DNA of 45,413 bases from a virus, in IMG/VR virus record IMGVR_UViG_3300008113_000090, positions 1-45,413 of that record; one strand, given 5' to 3'. A program made the translations under genes and the position numbers. Shown in pieces: positions 21,062 through 30,237 of the stretch. Below the pieces are notes generated by a model. The model was given only the letters and a program-made list of their open reading frames with translations. It did no database searches and had not been told where the DNA came from. Position 1 is the first letter of the stretch, and every line of letters begins with the position of its first letter.

Positions 21062-22336
21062 ATGTCTATCAATAATTCAAAAACTTTCTGCATGCACCCG
21101 TTTACTGGTCTTGCAACTAGAGAAGATGGTGCGATCAAAATCTGCTGTCGAAGCCTTCCTATAGGTTGGATACAAGAAAACAGTTTAGAACAAGTTTGGA
21201 ATAATGACAAAATGCAGCAGGTTCGTAAACAAGTTTTATGTGGTGAGAGACCAGAGGTTTGCAAACCGTGTTTCGACTTAGAAGATCAAGGAGTTGAAAG
21301 CCTTCGTCAGCGACATATTAATGGCGTTATTCCCGAAGCAAGGATTAATCTGTATCCAAATGCGCTGGATCAACTTCGAGAAGATTATACCATGCCTTTT
21401 GAATTTCCTACTATGGAAATTAAGATCAATAATCTTTGTAATCTTAAATGCAGAATGTGCAATCCTTTAGACAGCACCAGTTGGCAGGATTGGGATCAAG
21501 TGAAACCATTCTATGAAAAAGAAAATAATTACCTAGTTCCTACTATATCAAAATTAGTTAGAAAGCCCGGCCAATACATAGGCCCGTTTGAAGATACAAA
21601 TCACTGGTGGGAAAATTTTGAACAACTACTTCCTCATTTCCGTAGAGTAGAATTTGCCGGCGGGGAACCTTTGATGGATCCTTATCATTATCGTATTTTA
21701 GATATGTTAAAACCTTACGGAAAAAACATAGAAATAAAATATGCTACTAATGGCACTGTATTAGGAATCAAAGGAGGTAGAACCATTCACGACTACTGGC
21801 CTTACTTTAAATCTGTAGCGGTCAATGTCAGCATAGACGGTATACATGATGTTTATAATTACATTCGCACTAACAGCAATTTTGATGATGTAGAAAAGAA
21901 CATAAAAGAAATACAAAGTATTCCCAATGTAAGCAGAGTAGTTGGTGCGTTTACTGCTCAGGCTGCTAATATTTTACAGATCTCCGAGTGCATTGATTAT
22001 TTTTTAAATCACATGGACATTGTTTTTTACAGTCACAGAGTTAGTTACCCCAATTGTTTATCAGCACAGGTTCTACCCCAAGAGTTAAAACAGTTGGCTA
22101 TAGAAAGATTACGGAATGTTGAAAGTAAATTATGGACGTTTGATAAAATCAATCAAAGTAGCCTACTTGAAAAAGTCACTCGACAGCAGATCAAAGACAA
22201 TATAAATTATCTACAAGCCAAAGATCAACATCATTTATGGAATGATTTTTTAGAATTCAATAGAAAATTAGATGAAACTAGAAATCAGAAACTATTAGAT
22301 GTGATTCCAGAATTTAAAGAATACGTTAACGATTAA
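21062..22336 (+). CDS. Radical SAM protein with N-terminal twitch domain
   Basis: The product is 424 aa. Unlike most SPASM proteins, the auxiliary-cluster cysteines come first: TFCMHPF (C10), IKICCRS and VCKPCFD within ~75 residues, as in the 'twitch domain-containing radical SAM' family. The SAM-cleaving cluster motif CNLKCRMC (C126, C130, C133) follows, with VEFAGGEPLM as the SAM-binding GGE. Such enzymes usually modify peptides or carbohydrates. First of a three-gene radical SAM operon; a paralogue lies at 25304-26725. Confidence 0.9.
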   Translation: MSINNSKTFCMHPFTGLATREDGAIKICCRSLPIGWIQENSLEQVWNNDKMQQVRKQVLCGERPEVCKPCFDLEDQGVESLRQRHINGVIPEARINLYPNALDQLREDYTMPFEFPTMEIKINNLCNLKCRMCNPLDSTSWQDWDQVKPFYEKENNYLVPTISKLVRKPGQYIGPFEDTNHWWENFEQLLPHFRRVEFAGGEPLMDPYHYRILDMLKPYGKNIEIKYATNGTVLGIKGGRTIHDYWPYFKSVAVNVSIDGIHDVYNYIRTNSNFDDVEKNIKEIQSIPNVSRVVGAFTAQAANILQISECIDYFLNHMDIVFYSHRVSYPNCLSAQVLPQELKQLAIERLRNVESKLWTFDKINQSSLLEKVTRQQIKDNINYLQAKDQHHLWNDFLEFNRKLDETRNQKLLDVIPEFKEYVND

Positions 22337-22338
22337 AA

Positions 22339-23235
22339 ATGTTTAAAGTTACTAGTGTATGGCCTCATCAAGATCAATTAAAAGTTGAATGGAACCTGGG
22401 TAAACGATGTAATTACGATTGCAGTTATTGTCCTGCCAGTGTGCATGATAACTTTAGTCCGCACACCGACATTAACATTTTAGAAAAAACTGTAGATCGT
22501 TTATGTGAACTAGATAAACCTTTGCGTATTAGCCTAACCGGCGGTGAGCCCTGCGTACACCCGGACATAGAAAGTTTATTAGAATACTTTAAAAGAAAAA
22601 ATATCTACTGGGTCAATATAACAACCAACGGCACAAGAGGATATCAATGGTATTTACAGCACGAAATGTTTTTTAACCATTTAGTTTTTAGTCTACATTT
22701 TGAACAAGATTGGACACGTATAGTCGATACTATATTAAAATATTACGATAGCACACAGCAAGATTTCTTTGTAAATGTAATGGCACATAACAATAAGATG
22801 GATCATGTCAGAAATGTTGTTAAAGCATTTAGCGACATAGGAATCAAATATGCTGTTCGTAGAATCCGTTGGACGGAAGGGGATCATAATGTATTTGACG
22901 ACCTTCGATATGATGGAAAAGATCTACAATGGATCTTGGAACAGGACGCTACAGCGAAACCTAATTGCAGAATAGACAATGAAACGATTATTCATGCTAA
23001 TGATGTAATAAAAAAACATATGAATCAATTTAAAGGCTGGACATGTAATGCTGGTCTCGAAAGCCTCATGATCAATTGGGATGGAGAAGTGCATCGTGCA
23101 ACTTGTAGAGTTGGTGGTAGCCTAGGCAACATATACCAAGGTACATTTACTGAGCAATTACAACCTATAAGTTGTACTAGAGATTGGTGTACCTGTGCAG
23201 CAGATATTCCTTTAACAAAGATTAAAAATGATTAA
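22339..23235 (+). CDS. Radical SAM/SPASM-type enzyme
   Basis: The product is 298 aa. CNYDCSYC (C24, C28, C31) binds the radical SAM iron-sulfur cluster, and ISLTGGEPCVHP is the SAM-binding GGE. The C-terminal part has cysteines at GWTCNAG, HRATCRVGG and SCTRDWCTCAAD, which look like ligands of an auxiliary SPASM/twitch cluster. A 5'-deoxyadenosyl radical reaction on a peptide, sugar or cofactor is expected. 2 nt after the previous gene; overlaps the next by 8 nt. Confidence 0.9.
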   Translation: MFKVTSVWPHQDQLKVEWNLGKRCNYDCSYCPASVHDNFSPHTDINILEKTVDRLCELDKPLRISLTGGEPCVHPDIESLLEYFKRKNIYWVNITTNGTRGYQWYLQHEMFFNHLVFSLHFEQDWTRIVDTILKYYDSTQQDFFVNVMAHNNKMDHVRNVVKAFSDIGIKYAVRRIRWTEGDHNVFDDLRYDGKDLQWILEQDATAKPNCRIDNETIIHANDVIKKHMNQFKGWTCNAGLESLMINWDGEVHRATCRVGGSLGNIYQGTFTEQLQPISCTRDWCTCAADIPLTKIKND

Positions 23236-24319
23236 AGTGGATGCTGTTAGACTTGTAAAACCAGAGCCCATGATGATTACTTGGGATGTTGGTCGCAGAT
23301 GTAATTACGACTGTAGTTACTGTGAAATATCTCGACATGATAATATCAGTAAGTTTCACAGCATTGACGAGTATTTAAAAACATTTGGATTTATAAAGCA
23401 GTGGACCAACACTTATAATAGTAACAGAAAAGAAAAAGTATCTACAAATATAAATTTCACAGGCGGTGAACCTACACTTAACCCCGCTCTTTGGGAATTG
23501 GCTGACGCAATTAAAACAGACTCCGACGACTTTAATCTAAGTTTGACCACTAACGGTGCGTGGAATAGAAAATATACAGACAGACTGTTAAAAAGATTCA
23601 ATGGAGTTACGGTCAGTTATCACACAGAAGGTCACACTAATTTAAAAAAACAGGTAATAGAAAACATATTAGAATTATCAAAGACTGATATGCGTTTACA
23701 GGTAAATCTAATGATGCATGTAGATCATTGGAATGAATGTTTAGAAGTTTTTGATGTGTTAAAATCTAATAACGTACTGGTAAAACCTAGACCAATCGGC
23801 GACGGTAACATAGAACGCACAGGATGGTTTATAGATTCAGACGGATCAAATAGAAGAACCAGTCATCAATATACTGCTGATCAACAACTATGGTTTTCAA
23901 CTATAGCAGGTCACAACATTTCTGTATGCGAAAACAAAACAGAAGGCACGGGTCTAGGAAGAGGGTGCTGCGGCGGTCGTTGTATGGAAGGTAAGATAAA
24001 CAATCAATGGCAGGAAATTAAAATTATCGATACTAATTTTAAAAACTGGAACTGTATGGTCGATTGGTTTTTCCTGCACATAGATCAACATACAGGTTTA
24101 GTCTATCATCATCAAACCTGCCAGGCTCTTCACGAAAATAAAAGAGGAGCCTTAGGTAATCTTATAGATTCAGATATTTTAATAAAAGATCTAGAACAAA
24201 GAATGCTCAATAAAACAGCGATTGTCTGTCCTAATAATAGATGTGGTTGCGGAATGTGTATTCCAAAGTCTAAAGACGGTGTTGTTTTTAAAGAACTCTG
24301 GGACAGCGTAGTTAACTAA
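23228..24319 (+). CDS. Radical SAM/SPASM-type enzyme
   Basis: The product is 363 aa. CNYDCSYC (C25, C29, C32) and INFTGGEPTLNP give the core; the C-terminus is cysteine-rich (GRGCCGGRCMEG, WNCMVDW, HHQTCQAL, VCPNNRCGCGMC), enough for one or two auxiliary clusters. Closest in layout to the proteins at 22339 and 36089. It ends the operon and overlaps the opposite radical SAM gene by 8 nt. Confidence 0.9.
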   Translation: MIKVDAVRLVKPEPMMITWDVGRRCNYDCSYCEISRHDNISKFHSIDEYLKTFGFIKQWTNTYNSNRKEKVSTNINFTGGEPTLNPALWELADAIKTDSDDFNLSLTTNGAWNRKYTDRLLKRFNGVTVSYHTEGHTNLKKQVIENILELSKTDMRLQVNLMMHVDHWNECLEVFDVLKSNNVLVKPRPIGDGNIERTGWFIDSDGSNRRTSHQYTADQQLWFSTIAGHNISVCENKTEGTGLGRGCCGGRCMEGKINNQWQEIKIIDTNFKNWNCMVDWFFLHIDQHTGLVYHHQTCQALHENKRGALGNLIDSDILIKDLEQRMLNKTAIVCPNNRCGCGMCIPKSKDGVVFKELWDSVVN

Positions 24320-25307
24320 CCTTGTGCTTTGCTAAGGTCACTTCTCCGTTACATAAACACTGTAATTGTTTACATATAACTGGTTTAATTTCCGGTGAAA
24401 AATTCTGCACAAAGTCTTGATCAAAAATATTAAAATAATAATCTAGTCCGTACAACTTCTGATTACAGTTTACAGTAATATCACCATTAAATAAAACCTT
24501 TATATCATTTACGCCAACGGTGCATTCCCAACCAGAGAAATAATTTAATTTGTTTAATCTTATCCAAGAATCCGAAGGCAATTCAAAAACTTCACCGTCT
24601 TCGAATGTTACCCAATATCTGTTGATAGTTCCTCTAAAAAATTCTTCTACTTCCTTAAAGTCAGGAACTCTTTTCTTTGCTGATTGCAAATAGTCCTTCT
24701 GCTCGGATGGATAACTGGTAACTCCGTCGATATGTATAGCCTTAAGAATAATAGGCCAATTATATTTGCTTTCTGACTGAAACTTTTCAACGATGCTTCG
24801 ACATTTGTCAAAGTTCTTTGGATCCATGAGTACGTTAGCAACTACCATATGCTTATGAGAAAACAAATAATCGGCTACTTCTATAATATGATTAGGATCA
24901 CAGAATTCATTATGAACCGATATCTCAATATGATCAAACAGTTTAGCATACTTTTCCCACCAATGTACTTTTCTAAATCCATTAGTAGCCATATGAACAA
25001 TAATTCTATCCTGATACTTGTTTTTAAAATGGGTTAAAAACTCAGGCAAATGTTTCCATAAGGTAGTTTCGCCACCTAACAAATACAACTGTATAACATC
25101 TTTGTTATTTTTTAGGTAATAATCGAATAGGTGAGTAAAATTATTTTTTAATAATTCTACGTTCTCTCCCGCGGGCCAGGGAATATCACCTTCGTGAGAA
25201 CCAGGAAAACAATAATTACAACTGTAATTACAGGTATTTCCTATTGCCCATTCTACTCTGATCTTTTTAGGATCATGATTGTTTTCAATTTTAATAATCT
25301 TTTTCAT
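24312..25307 (-). CDS. Radical SAM/SPASM-type enzyme
   Basis: The product is 331 aa. CNYSCNYC (C26, C30, C33) is the cluster motif, LYLLGGETTLW supplies the GGE, and GWECTVG, TVNCNQK, VICKQLQCLCNG provide C-terminal auxiliary ligands. Last gene of a six-gene operon read from the late promoter at 29598; its start overlaps the stop of the twitch radical SAM gene. Confidence 0.9.
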   Translation of the reverse strand: MKKIIKIENNHDPKKIRVEWAIGNTCNYSCNYCFPGSHEGDIPWPAGENVELLKNNFTHLFDYYLKNNKDVIQLYLLGGETTLWKHLPEFLTHFKNKYQDRIIVHMATNGFRKVHWWEKYAKLFDHIEISVHNEFCDPNHIIEVADYLFSHKHMVVANVLMDPKNFDKCRSIVEKFQSESKYNWPIILKAIHIDGVTSYPSEQKDYLQSAKKRVPDFKEVEEFFRGTINRYWVTFEDGEVFELPSDSWIRLNKLNYFSGWECTVGVNDIKVLFNGDITVNCNQKLYGLDYYFNIFDQDFVQNFSPEIKPVICKQLQCLCNGEVTLAKHKVS

Positions 25308-26725
25308 TCTACCAGTGTACTTAGTTCTGGGAAATACTCTTTGAAATTAGTCTTTCTAAGTGTATCCAATTTTTCTATATATTCTTTAAACGCTGGCAAT
25401 AAATGCGTATGATCCTCTGCGTCCATGAAGTCTAATACTGCCTGCCAACGTTTCCACCCATAAGGATTTTGTTTCCAGAAGTCTTCGTCTTGGCGATAGT
25501 TTTCATGCAACCAATTAGCCAACTCCTCAAACTTACGTCTTACTTCTGCTTTGTCTTCTAGAGGTAAACAACGTATACTCAAGAATGTAGGAATGTACAA
25601 TAAGTGCATATTAACAATGCCTCCACCTGCTTGTATTCCCCCAGTGACATTTTCAAAGTTTATTTTTTTAAAATTTTGTTGTATTTTCCATTTTGCGAAA
25701 TCTGGAAGATGTTTTATATTTAGAATCTGTATAGCAGTAGCGATACTGACTTCTATGTTGCTAGGAGTGTTATCTAATATATGAAGATTTTTTTCTATCT
25801 TCGCCCAATCGCTAGGATATCTTATGTAGTAATTTCTTTCTCCCACTGCGTCAATACTAAAACCTACTTTAACTTTTTTAAATTTTTTCCATAGATCTAT
25901 AATTGAATCATCTACTAATAAACCGTTAGTGTTATATCTAATTAATATTTTGTCAGCATATCCTTGGCGTATAATTTCTTCTAAGAATGTTTTATGTTCT
26001 TTGATCAGTAAAGGTTCACCGCCTGCAAAATAAACCTGTTTGAGATTAGGAATCTGTGCATACATTTCTTTCCAGAATTCTGGATTTTCATGCCAATAAT
26101 TGTCAAAAGTTTTTTGATCCCATTGCATCTGATCTTTGATTGCATTATGCTTAAACAAAGGAAAGATCTTTTTATGATCTTGAACCCATAGACTACTGTC
26201 ATGCGGACTACACATTACACATTTCAAGTTACAGGTGTGGCCAAGTCTCAAATCCAAATAGACCAATTTATCAGGTACTGTGCCATCCTCTTCAGTTTGC
26301 TTAATTAATTCTTCTAGATCAACACCTTCCAAAGACCAGTATGCTGTTTCCCAGATCCTTTTGCTAGCCACGCCTTTGCTTTCTTCTTTGAAACATTTTT
26401 GACAACTATTAGGTATGTTACCTGCCATCATAGTAGTTCTGACTGAACGCATATATTCATTATTCCATGCGCTCATTGGTGTTTCATGACCAAAATTAGC
26501 AGGTGTTCCCTTTTCATTTTTTACAAGACCAACTGTGTGATCATTGCCCGCACCGCTGGCATTGGCGCTACAACATAAACGCATATCTCCATTGGGTCTT
26601 GTAGCAAAATGTATCCAAGGCAAAGCACAGAATGTTGAAGATTCTGTTTTATCTTTGATTGTTTTTTGCCAAAAACCTATTTTAGATTCTTCAGGCTGCC
26701 ACCAATATTCGTTTACATCATCCAT
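25304..26725 (-). CDS. Radical SAM protein with N-terminal twitch domain
   Basis: The product is 473 aa. The N-terminal module has CALPWIHFATRPNGDMRLCC and SCQKCFKEE, the CxxP and CC...CxxC pattern of a twitch/SPASM cluster. Then come CNLKCVMC and QVYFAGGEPLL of the radical SAM core. Same domain order as the protein at 21062-22336, of which it is a paralogue. Fifth gene of the six-gene operon, immediately before another radical SAM gene, so the two may act in sequence. Confidence 0.9.
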   Translation of the reverse strand: MDDVNEYWWQPEESKIGFWQKTIKDKTESSTFCALPWIHFATRPNGDMRLCCSANASGAGNDHTVGLVKNEKGTPANFGHETPMSAWNNEYMRSVRTTMMAGNIPNSCQKCFKEESKGVASKRIWETAYWSLEGVDLEELIKQTEEDGTVPDKLVYLDLRLGHTCNLKCVMCSPHDSSLWVQDHKKIFPLFKHNAIKDQMQWDQKTFDNYWHENPEFWKEMYAQIPNLKQVYFAGGEPLLIKEHKTFLEEIIRQGYADKILIRYNTNGLLVDDSIIDLWKKFKKVKVGFSIDAVGERNYYIRYPSDWAKIEKNLHILDNTPSNIEVSIATAIQILNIKHLPDFAKWKIQQNFKKINFENVTGGIQAGGGIVNMHLLYIPTFLSIRCLPLEDKAEVRRKFEELANWLHENYRQDEDFWKQNPYGWKRWQAVLDFMDAEDHTHLLPAFKEYIEKLDTLRKTNFKEYFPELSTLVE

Positions 26726-26730
26726 TTATA

Positions 26731-27276
26731 TTACCAAAAATTAAAAATATACTTAGGAACTAATCCGCAATTAGCACCTGCGTGCCAGAACCTTCTGTCG
26801 CTCCATTCATATGTAGCACCTTGTTCTTGATTGTAAAAGCATTTATCGTCTGCGCAAAATGCATGTCCAAATTGAGGGGTAGACATATGCGCATGCCACC
26901 TTTTAAAATTAGGAAGTTTAGATAATTCTTCTTCGTTATCGTGAACATCCCAATGATAGGGTACTATCATTCCGGGATTGACTCTACTGATCCATGCACT
27001 ATTATAAGTCTTTACTCCGACAAATTCTGCAAATACATCAACTATGCTTCTATCAAAATTTGTCCCAGGTAAAAACATATCCCAACCCGCTGTTCCACCG
27101 TCCTTTTGTAAAACATAACCAGCACGATCCCAAATATCTAATACATCGTGAACTCCGGGAATATTATCTTTTCTACTATGGCTAGGTCCTATGTAAGCAG
27201 GTTCCTGATCCTTTACTATAGAAATTAATTCACTCCAGTTTATCACACTGTTAGAGTTACCTACATAATTTATCAT
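26731..27276 (-). CDS. Putative 2OG/Fe(II) oxygenase (three-member paralogous family)
   Basis: The product is 181 aa from ATG 27276 (MINYVGN), which sits in an ATGA overlap with the upstream gene; the longer frame is rejected. WISRVNPGMIVPYHWDVHD gives H108-x-D110, and DRRFWHAGANCG gives H165, near the end KYIFNFW. It shares this framework with the protein encoded just upstream (27273-27833) and with 16513-17151. Fourth in the six-gene operon. Confidence 0.7.
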   Translation of the reverse strand: MINYVGNSNSVINWSELISIVKDQEPAYIGPSHSRKDNIPGVHDVLDIWDRAGYVLQKDGGTAGWDMFLPGTNFDRSIVDVFAEFVGVKTYNSAWISRVNPGMIVPYHWDVHDNEEELSKLPNFKRWHAHMSTPQFGHAFCADDKCFYNQEQGATYEWSDRRFWHAGANCGLVPKYIFNFW

Positions 27277-27833
27277 CTTGGTGTTCCTACAAAATGAAAT
27301 AGATAAAAAGGTTCGGGCCCACAATTTGTTCCTGCATGATAGGCTCTATGATCATTCCATTGTATCACAGAATGTTGAGGCTCGTTATAGTAATGTTGAT
27401 TGTCTAAAACAAATATATGACCAAAACTAGGCTTTTCTATAAAACAGGTATACCTGATCAAGGGTCCTTCACTGAGCCAAAACTCCTCGTGATCGTCCAC
27501 GTCCCAATGGTAAGGTGCAGATCTACCTGGCATTATTTCGCTGATCCAAACTCTTCGAGCCTTGGCGTTTACTAAATTCTCAAATATAGTTTCTATTTGT
27601 TTGTCAAAGTGTTCGCCTGGATAATAATCAAACCATTTGATATTTTTTAAATCATAGCCTGCATCTATCCATGTTTGTGAAATCGTTGTATAGGCATCCA
27701 TGACTTTAGAGTTTGTGTCTTTTATCGTAGACTTGTTTAATACCAAGTCCATAGTGATAGGATCCCCTCTTCCGGGAGTTAGAGATTCTAAAACGATATT
27801 CCAATCTATTAAGTTTTCAGTGGTAATCGCCAT
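27273..27833 (-). CDS. Putative 2OG/Fe(II) oxygenase (three-member paralogous family)
   Basis: The product is 186 aa from ATG 27833 (MAITTEN); ATG 27842 is an alternative, but GAG 9 nt upstream favours 27833. WISEIMPGRSAPYHWDVDD gives H109-x-D111, and NDHRAYHAGTNCG gives H166. It is the tandem sister of the next gene. It overlaps the end of the amidinotransferase gene by 17 nt, which suggests coupled expression and a shared pathway. Confidence 0.7.
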   Translation of the reverse strand: MAITTENLIDWNIVLESLTPGRGDPITMDLVLNKSTIKDTNSKVMDAYTTISQTWIDAGYDLKNIKWFDYYPGEHFDKQIETIFENLVNAKARRVWISEIMPGRSAPYHWDVDDHEEFWLSEGPLIRYTCFIEKPSFGHIFVLDNQHYYNEPQHSVIQWNDHRAYHAGTNCGPEPFYLFHFVGTPR

Positions 27834-28860
27834 AGTGATCATCTCTAACTGTATCTAAAGTCACGCAGTGTGGTCCTCCACTGAGTGTTCTACAATGTCT
27901 AAGTCGAACTGGTAGGATATCAAAACCTTCTCGCTCTAACTGTTTGATTAAAACTGTCTGTGACTGCTCTACGGCCACTGTGCGATCGTTAATACTTAAC
28001 ACATTCATACCTAACCAAGGACTGGCCGGAGCCCAATGTTCTATGTAAGGTGTTTCCACAGGCTCTTCTGACCAAATCTTTTTCCACGAACTAAAATATT
28101 CAGGAAGATTAGATTCGGTAACTCTAGCAGGATTCAATAAAACAGTTCCAGCACTCAATGGTAATATGCTTGTATCTAAATGCACATAGGCATAGATACT
28201 ATCTAAGATATGAACCGTATATCGATCTCCTAGAGTAGACTGCAACCACTTAGCACCTACCCTATTTCCAGAATTAGAAATTAAAAAGAAAATATCTTTA
28301 CCACATTTAATCACATTAGCAGCATCAAATGCCGGCTCAAAATCTGTTAATGTTGGTTTACTGAGATCAGTTCTATCATATAACTCATCTAGTAATTGTC
28401 CTTTAGGGGCAGATATCCAACGACTACCGGCATCGAAATACTGTTTAAAGATTTTTCTATAGGCAAAGTTTTCAAAGTATCTAGATCTCAAAGGCATAGG
28501 AGTTTCTATAATCATATCTCCTATAACTAATGCACTGTCTCTAGGACAGTAATTATAGTAGCCTTCGGACTGCCAGTCATTGGTTGAATGTGTTTTAGCA
28601 AAATCTAAAACATCTGGTCGTAAAACTTTTATTCCTAGAGATTCTAGTTGTTGTTGAAAAAGATCTAAATCTTCTTGCGTTTCTTCTATGAGTTGTTGGG
28701 GATAATATCCTCCAGGCAATGCATCTACTGAATCGTAATTTGCATAATCAACACAATGTATGTCTTTGTTTTTGGTGCGAGGTATACTAGCATTGTCTGC
28801 TCTACCTAAAATTATCTCTTTCAACGCTCCCCATTCTGTATTTGAATTAACTTTATTCAT
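27817..28860 (-). CDS. Glycine/inosamine amidinotransferase-like enzyme
   Basis: The product is 347 aa from ATG 28860, preceded by AGG 5 nt upstream. The N-terminus NTEWGALKEIILGRA, the central YYNYCPRDSALVIGD, FDAANVIKCGKDIFFLISNSGN and the C-terminal GGPHCVTLDT are the landmarks of the AGAT/StrB family. The last holds the catalytic Cys (C332) that carries the amidino group from arginine; Asp and His partners lie in the middle blocks. It would make a guanidino compound in the cytoplasm. A second copy is at 33435. Confidence 0.88.
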   Translation of the reverse strand: MNKVNSNTEWGALKEIILGRADNASIPRTKNKDIHCVDYANYDSVDALPGGYYPQQLIEETQEDLDLFQQQLESLGIKVLRPDVLDFAKTHSTNDWQSEGYYNYCPRDSALVIGDMIIETPMPLRSRYFENFAYRKIFKQYFDAGSRWISAPKGQLLDELYDRTDLSKPTLTDFEPAFDAANVIKCGKDIFFLISNSGNRVGAKWLQSTLGDRYTVHILDSIYAYVHLDTSILPLSAGTVLLNPARVTESNLPEYFSSWKKIWSEEPVETPYIEHWAPASPWLGMNVLSINDRTVAVEQSQTVLIKQLEREGFDILPVRLRHCRTLSGGPHCVTLDTVRDDHYGDYH

Positions 28861-29590
28861 GTGACCTATCATCGACTGGTCTTTGATTTTGCAAATCGTA
28901 CCAATATAAACTTCTATGCGGAGGTTGATCTTTTAAAGGTTCCTGATTACTAACATAGTAAAACAGTCTTAAAGTCTTTCTGGATTGATCAGCAGGACAA
29001 TCTATTGGCTCTGGATATCCGTGAAAACAACTTTCATGGTGTTGCCAAATTATTGCCCTATTCCATTTGATGTAAACTTTATTAATCTGATCTTGATTAT
29101 CAAAACTGGAAAATTCTAAATTTCCGCCCCATTCTTCTTGCCATCCTTCACTGAGATAAATTATCAGAGTCAATGCTCTGTATAGTTTTATAGTATCATT
29201 CCAATTAAAGTCTATGTGATTTTTAAGACTATCACCTTTGAAACTTCTACTATAACCTGCTCCGATCAAATAAGGATCAGGTATGAGATGATTTATACCT
29301 GTAACTTGATTTAACCAATTCATGAAAGTCTGAGAATGCAGTTGCCCTATAACATCCTGTGCTGAAGGCATCAATGATAGATTATTACATTCTTCCATGT
29401 AACTTCCGTTTCTAGTAAACTTTCTGCAAAGGTCTTGGTCTATGGAATCAATTTCTTTGCTGAGACTCTTAGCCGTGTCTTCTGGAAAAAAGTCGTCCAA
29501 AACTATCATAGGTGCAGGGCTCGCGTCTTTAAACACAGAGTTGAGATTTTTTACATCGTAATTTTCAATTAATCGATCAATGATGGGCAT
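28853..29590 (-). CDS. Prolyl-hydroxylase-type 2OG/Fe(II) oxygenase
   Basis: The product is 245 aa from ATG 29590; the TTG at 29596 is less likely. SLKNHIDFNW gives H125-x-D127, LTLIIYLSEGWQEEWGGNLEF is the typical P4H/2OG-FeII_Oxy_3 strand pair, ESCFHGYPEP gives H190 and TLRLFYY gives R208. First gene of the six-gene late operon, followed by the amidinotransferase with an 8-nt overlap. It may hydroxylate the acceptor or product of that enzyme. Confidence 0.82.
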   Translation of the reverse strand: MPIIDRLIENYDVKNLNSVFKDASPAPMIVLDDFFPEDTAKSLSKEIDSIDQDLCRKFTRNGSYMEECNNLSLMPSAQDVIGQLHSQTFMNWLNQVTGINHLIPDPYLIGAGYSRSFKGDSLKNHIDFNWNDTIKLYRALTLIIYLSEGWQEEWGGNLEFSSFDNQDQINKVYIKWNRAIIWQHHESCFHGYPEPIDCPADQSRKTLRLFYYVSNQEPLKDQPPHRSLYWYDLQNQRPVDDRSHE

Positions 29591-29597
29591 GATCAAA

Positions 29598-29605
29598 TAT
29601 TTAAC
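29598..29605 (-). promoter_or_regulatory. T4-type late promoter variant
   Basis: GTTAAATA on the minus strand, 7 nt before ATG 29590. Drives the oxygenase/amidinotransferase/radical SAM operon. No clear late box was found for the plus-strand gene at 29647. Confidence 0.65.
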
Positions 29606-29646
29606 CTAAAAAATTTTGGTGCAGATAATAACGGAATAATTACAAT

Positions 29647-30237
29647 ATGAGCTTTGATAAAGTAACCGAATTTGAAAATACAATCGCAGATTATTTTGGA
29701 TCTCCATATGCTGTGGCTGTAGACTGTTGTACTCACGGTATCGAACTGTGTCTTAGATTGCAAGACATAAAAGAAACCTTATGTCCAAAACATACATATG
29801 TTTCTGTTCCAATGACCCTAAAAAAGTTAGGCATCAAATGGGGTTGGAATAACGAACAATGGCAGGATTATTATTTTCTTCCTGGAACAAATATCATAGA
29901 TGCGGCTGTTTTATGGAAACCAAACAGTTACATACCCAATACCATGATGTGCCTTAGTTTTCAATTTCATAAACATCTAGGAATCGGCAGGGGTGGAATG
30001 ATACTTGTAGATGATTTAGAAACTAAAAATCAATTAATACGCATGAGTTATGACGGCAGAGATAGAAATATATACTGGCCGGAACAGAATATTTCTACTA
30101 TGGGATATCACTATTATATGATTCCAGAAGTTGCTGCTGTAGGAATAGAAAAATTTAATAAAGTAAAAGATTTAGAATCTAAAAAAATAGGGCACTCTGA
30201 TTATCCGGATCTTTCATTACTTCCTATTTTTAATTAA
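29647..30237 (+). CDS. Mini DegT/DnrJ/StrS-type PLP aminotransferase
   Basis: The product is 196 aa, about half the usual ~370. FENTIADYFGSPYAVAVDCCTHGIEL matches the N-terminal substrate/PLP entry of sugar aminotransferases. IIDAA (D85) gives the PLP-ring Asp, and SFQFHKHLGIGRGG gives K109 as the Schiff-base lysine with the GRGG turn. The C-terminal small domain is almost absent, so it is either a minimal enzyme or a partial one. The stop abuts the ATG of the cobalamin radical SAM gene without a gap. Confidence 0.8.
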   Translation: MSFDKVTEFENTIADYFGSPYAVAVDCCTHGIELCLRLQDIKETLCPKHTYVSVPMTLKKLGIKWGWNNEQWQDYYFLPGTNIIDAAVLWKPNSYIPNTMMCLSFQFHKHLGIGRGGMILVDDLETKNQLIRMSYDGRDRNIYWPEQNISTMGYHYYMIPEVAAVGIEKFNKVKDLESKKIGHSDYPDLSLLPIFN

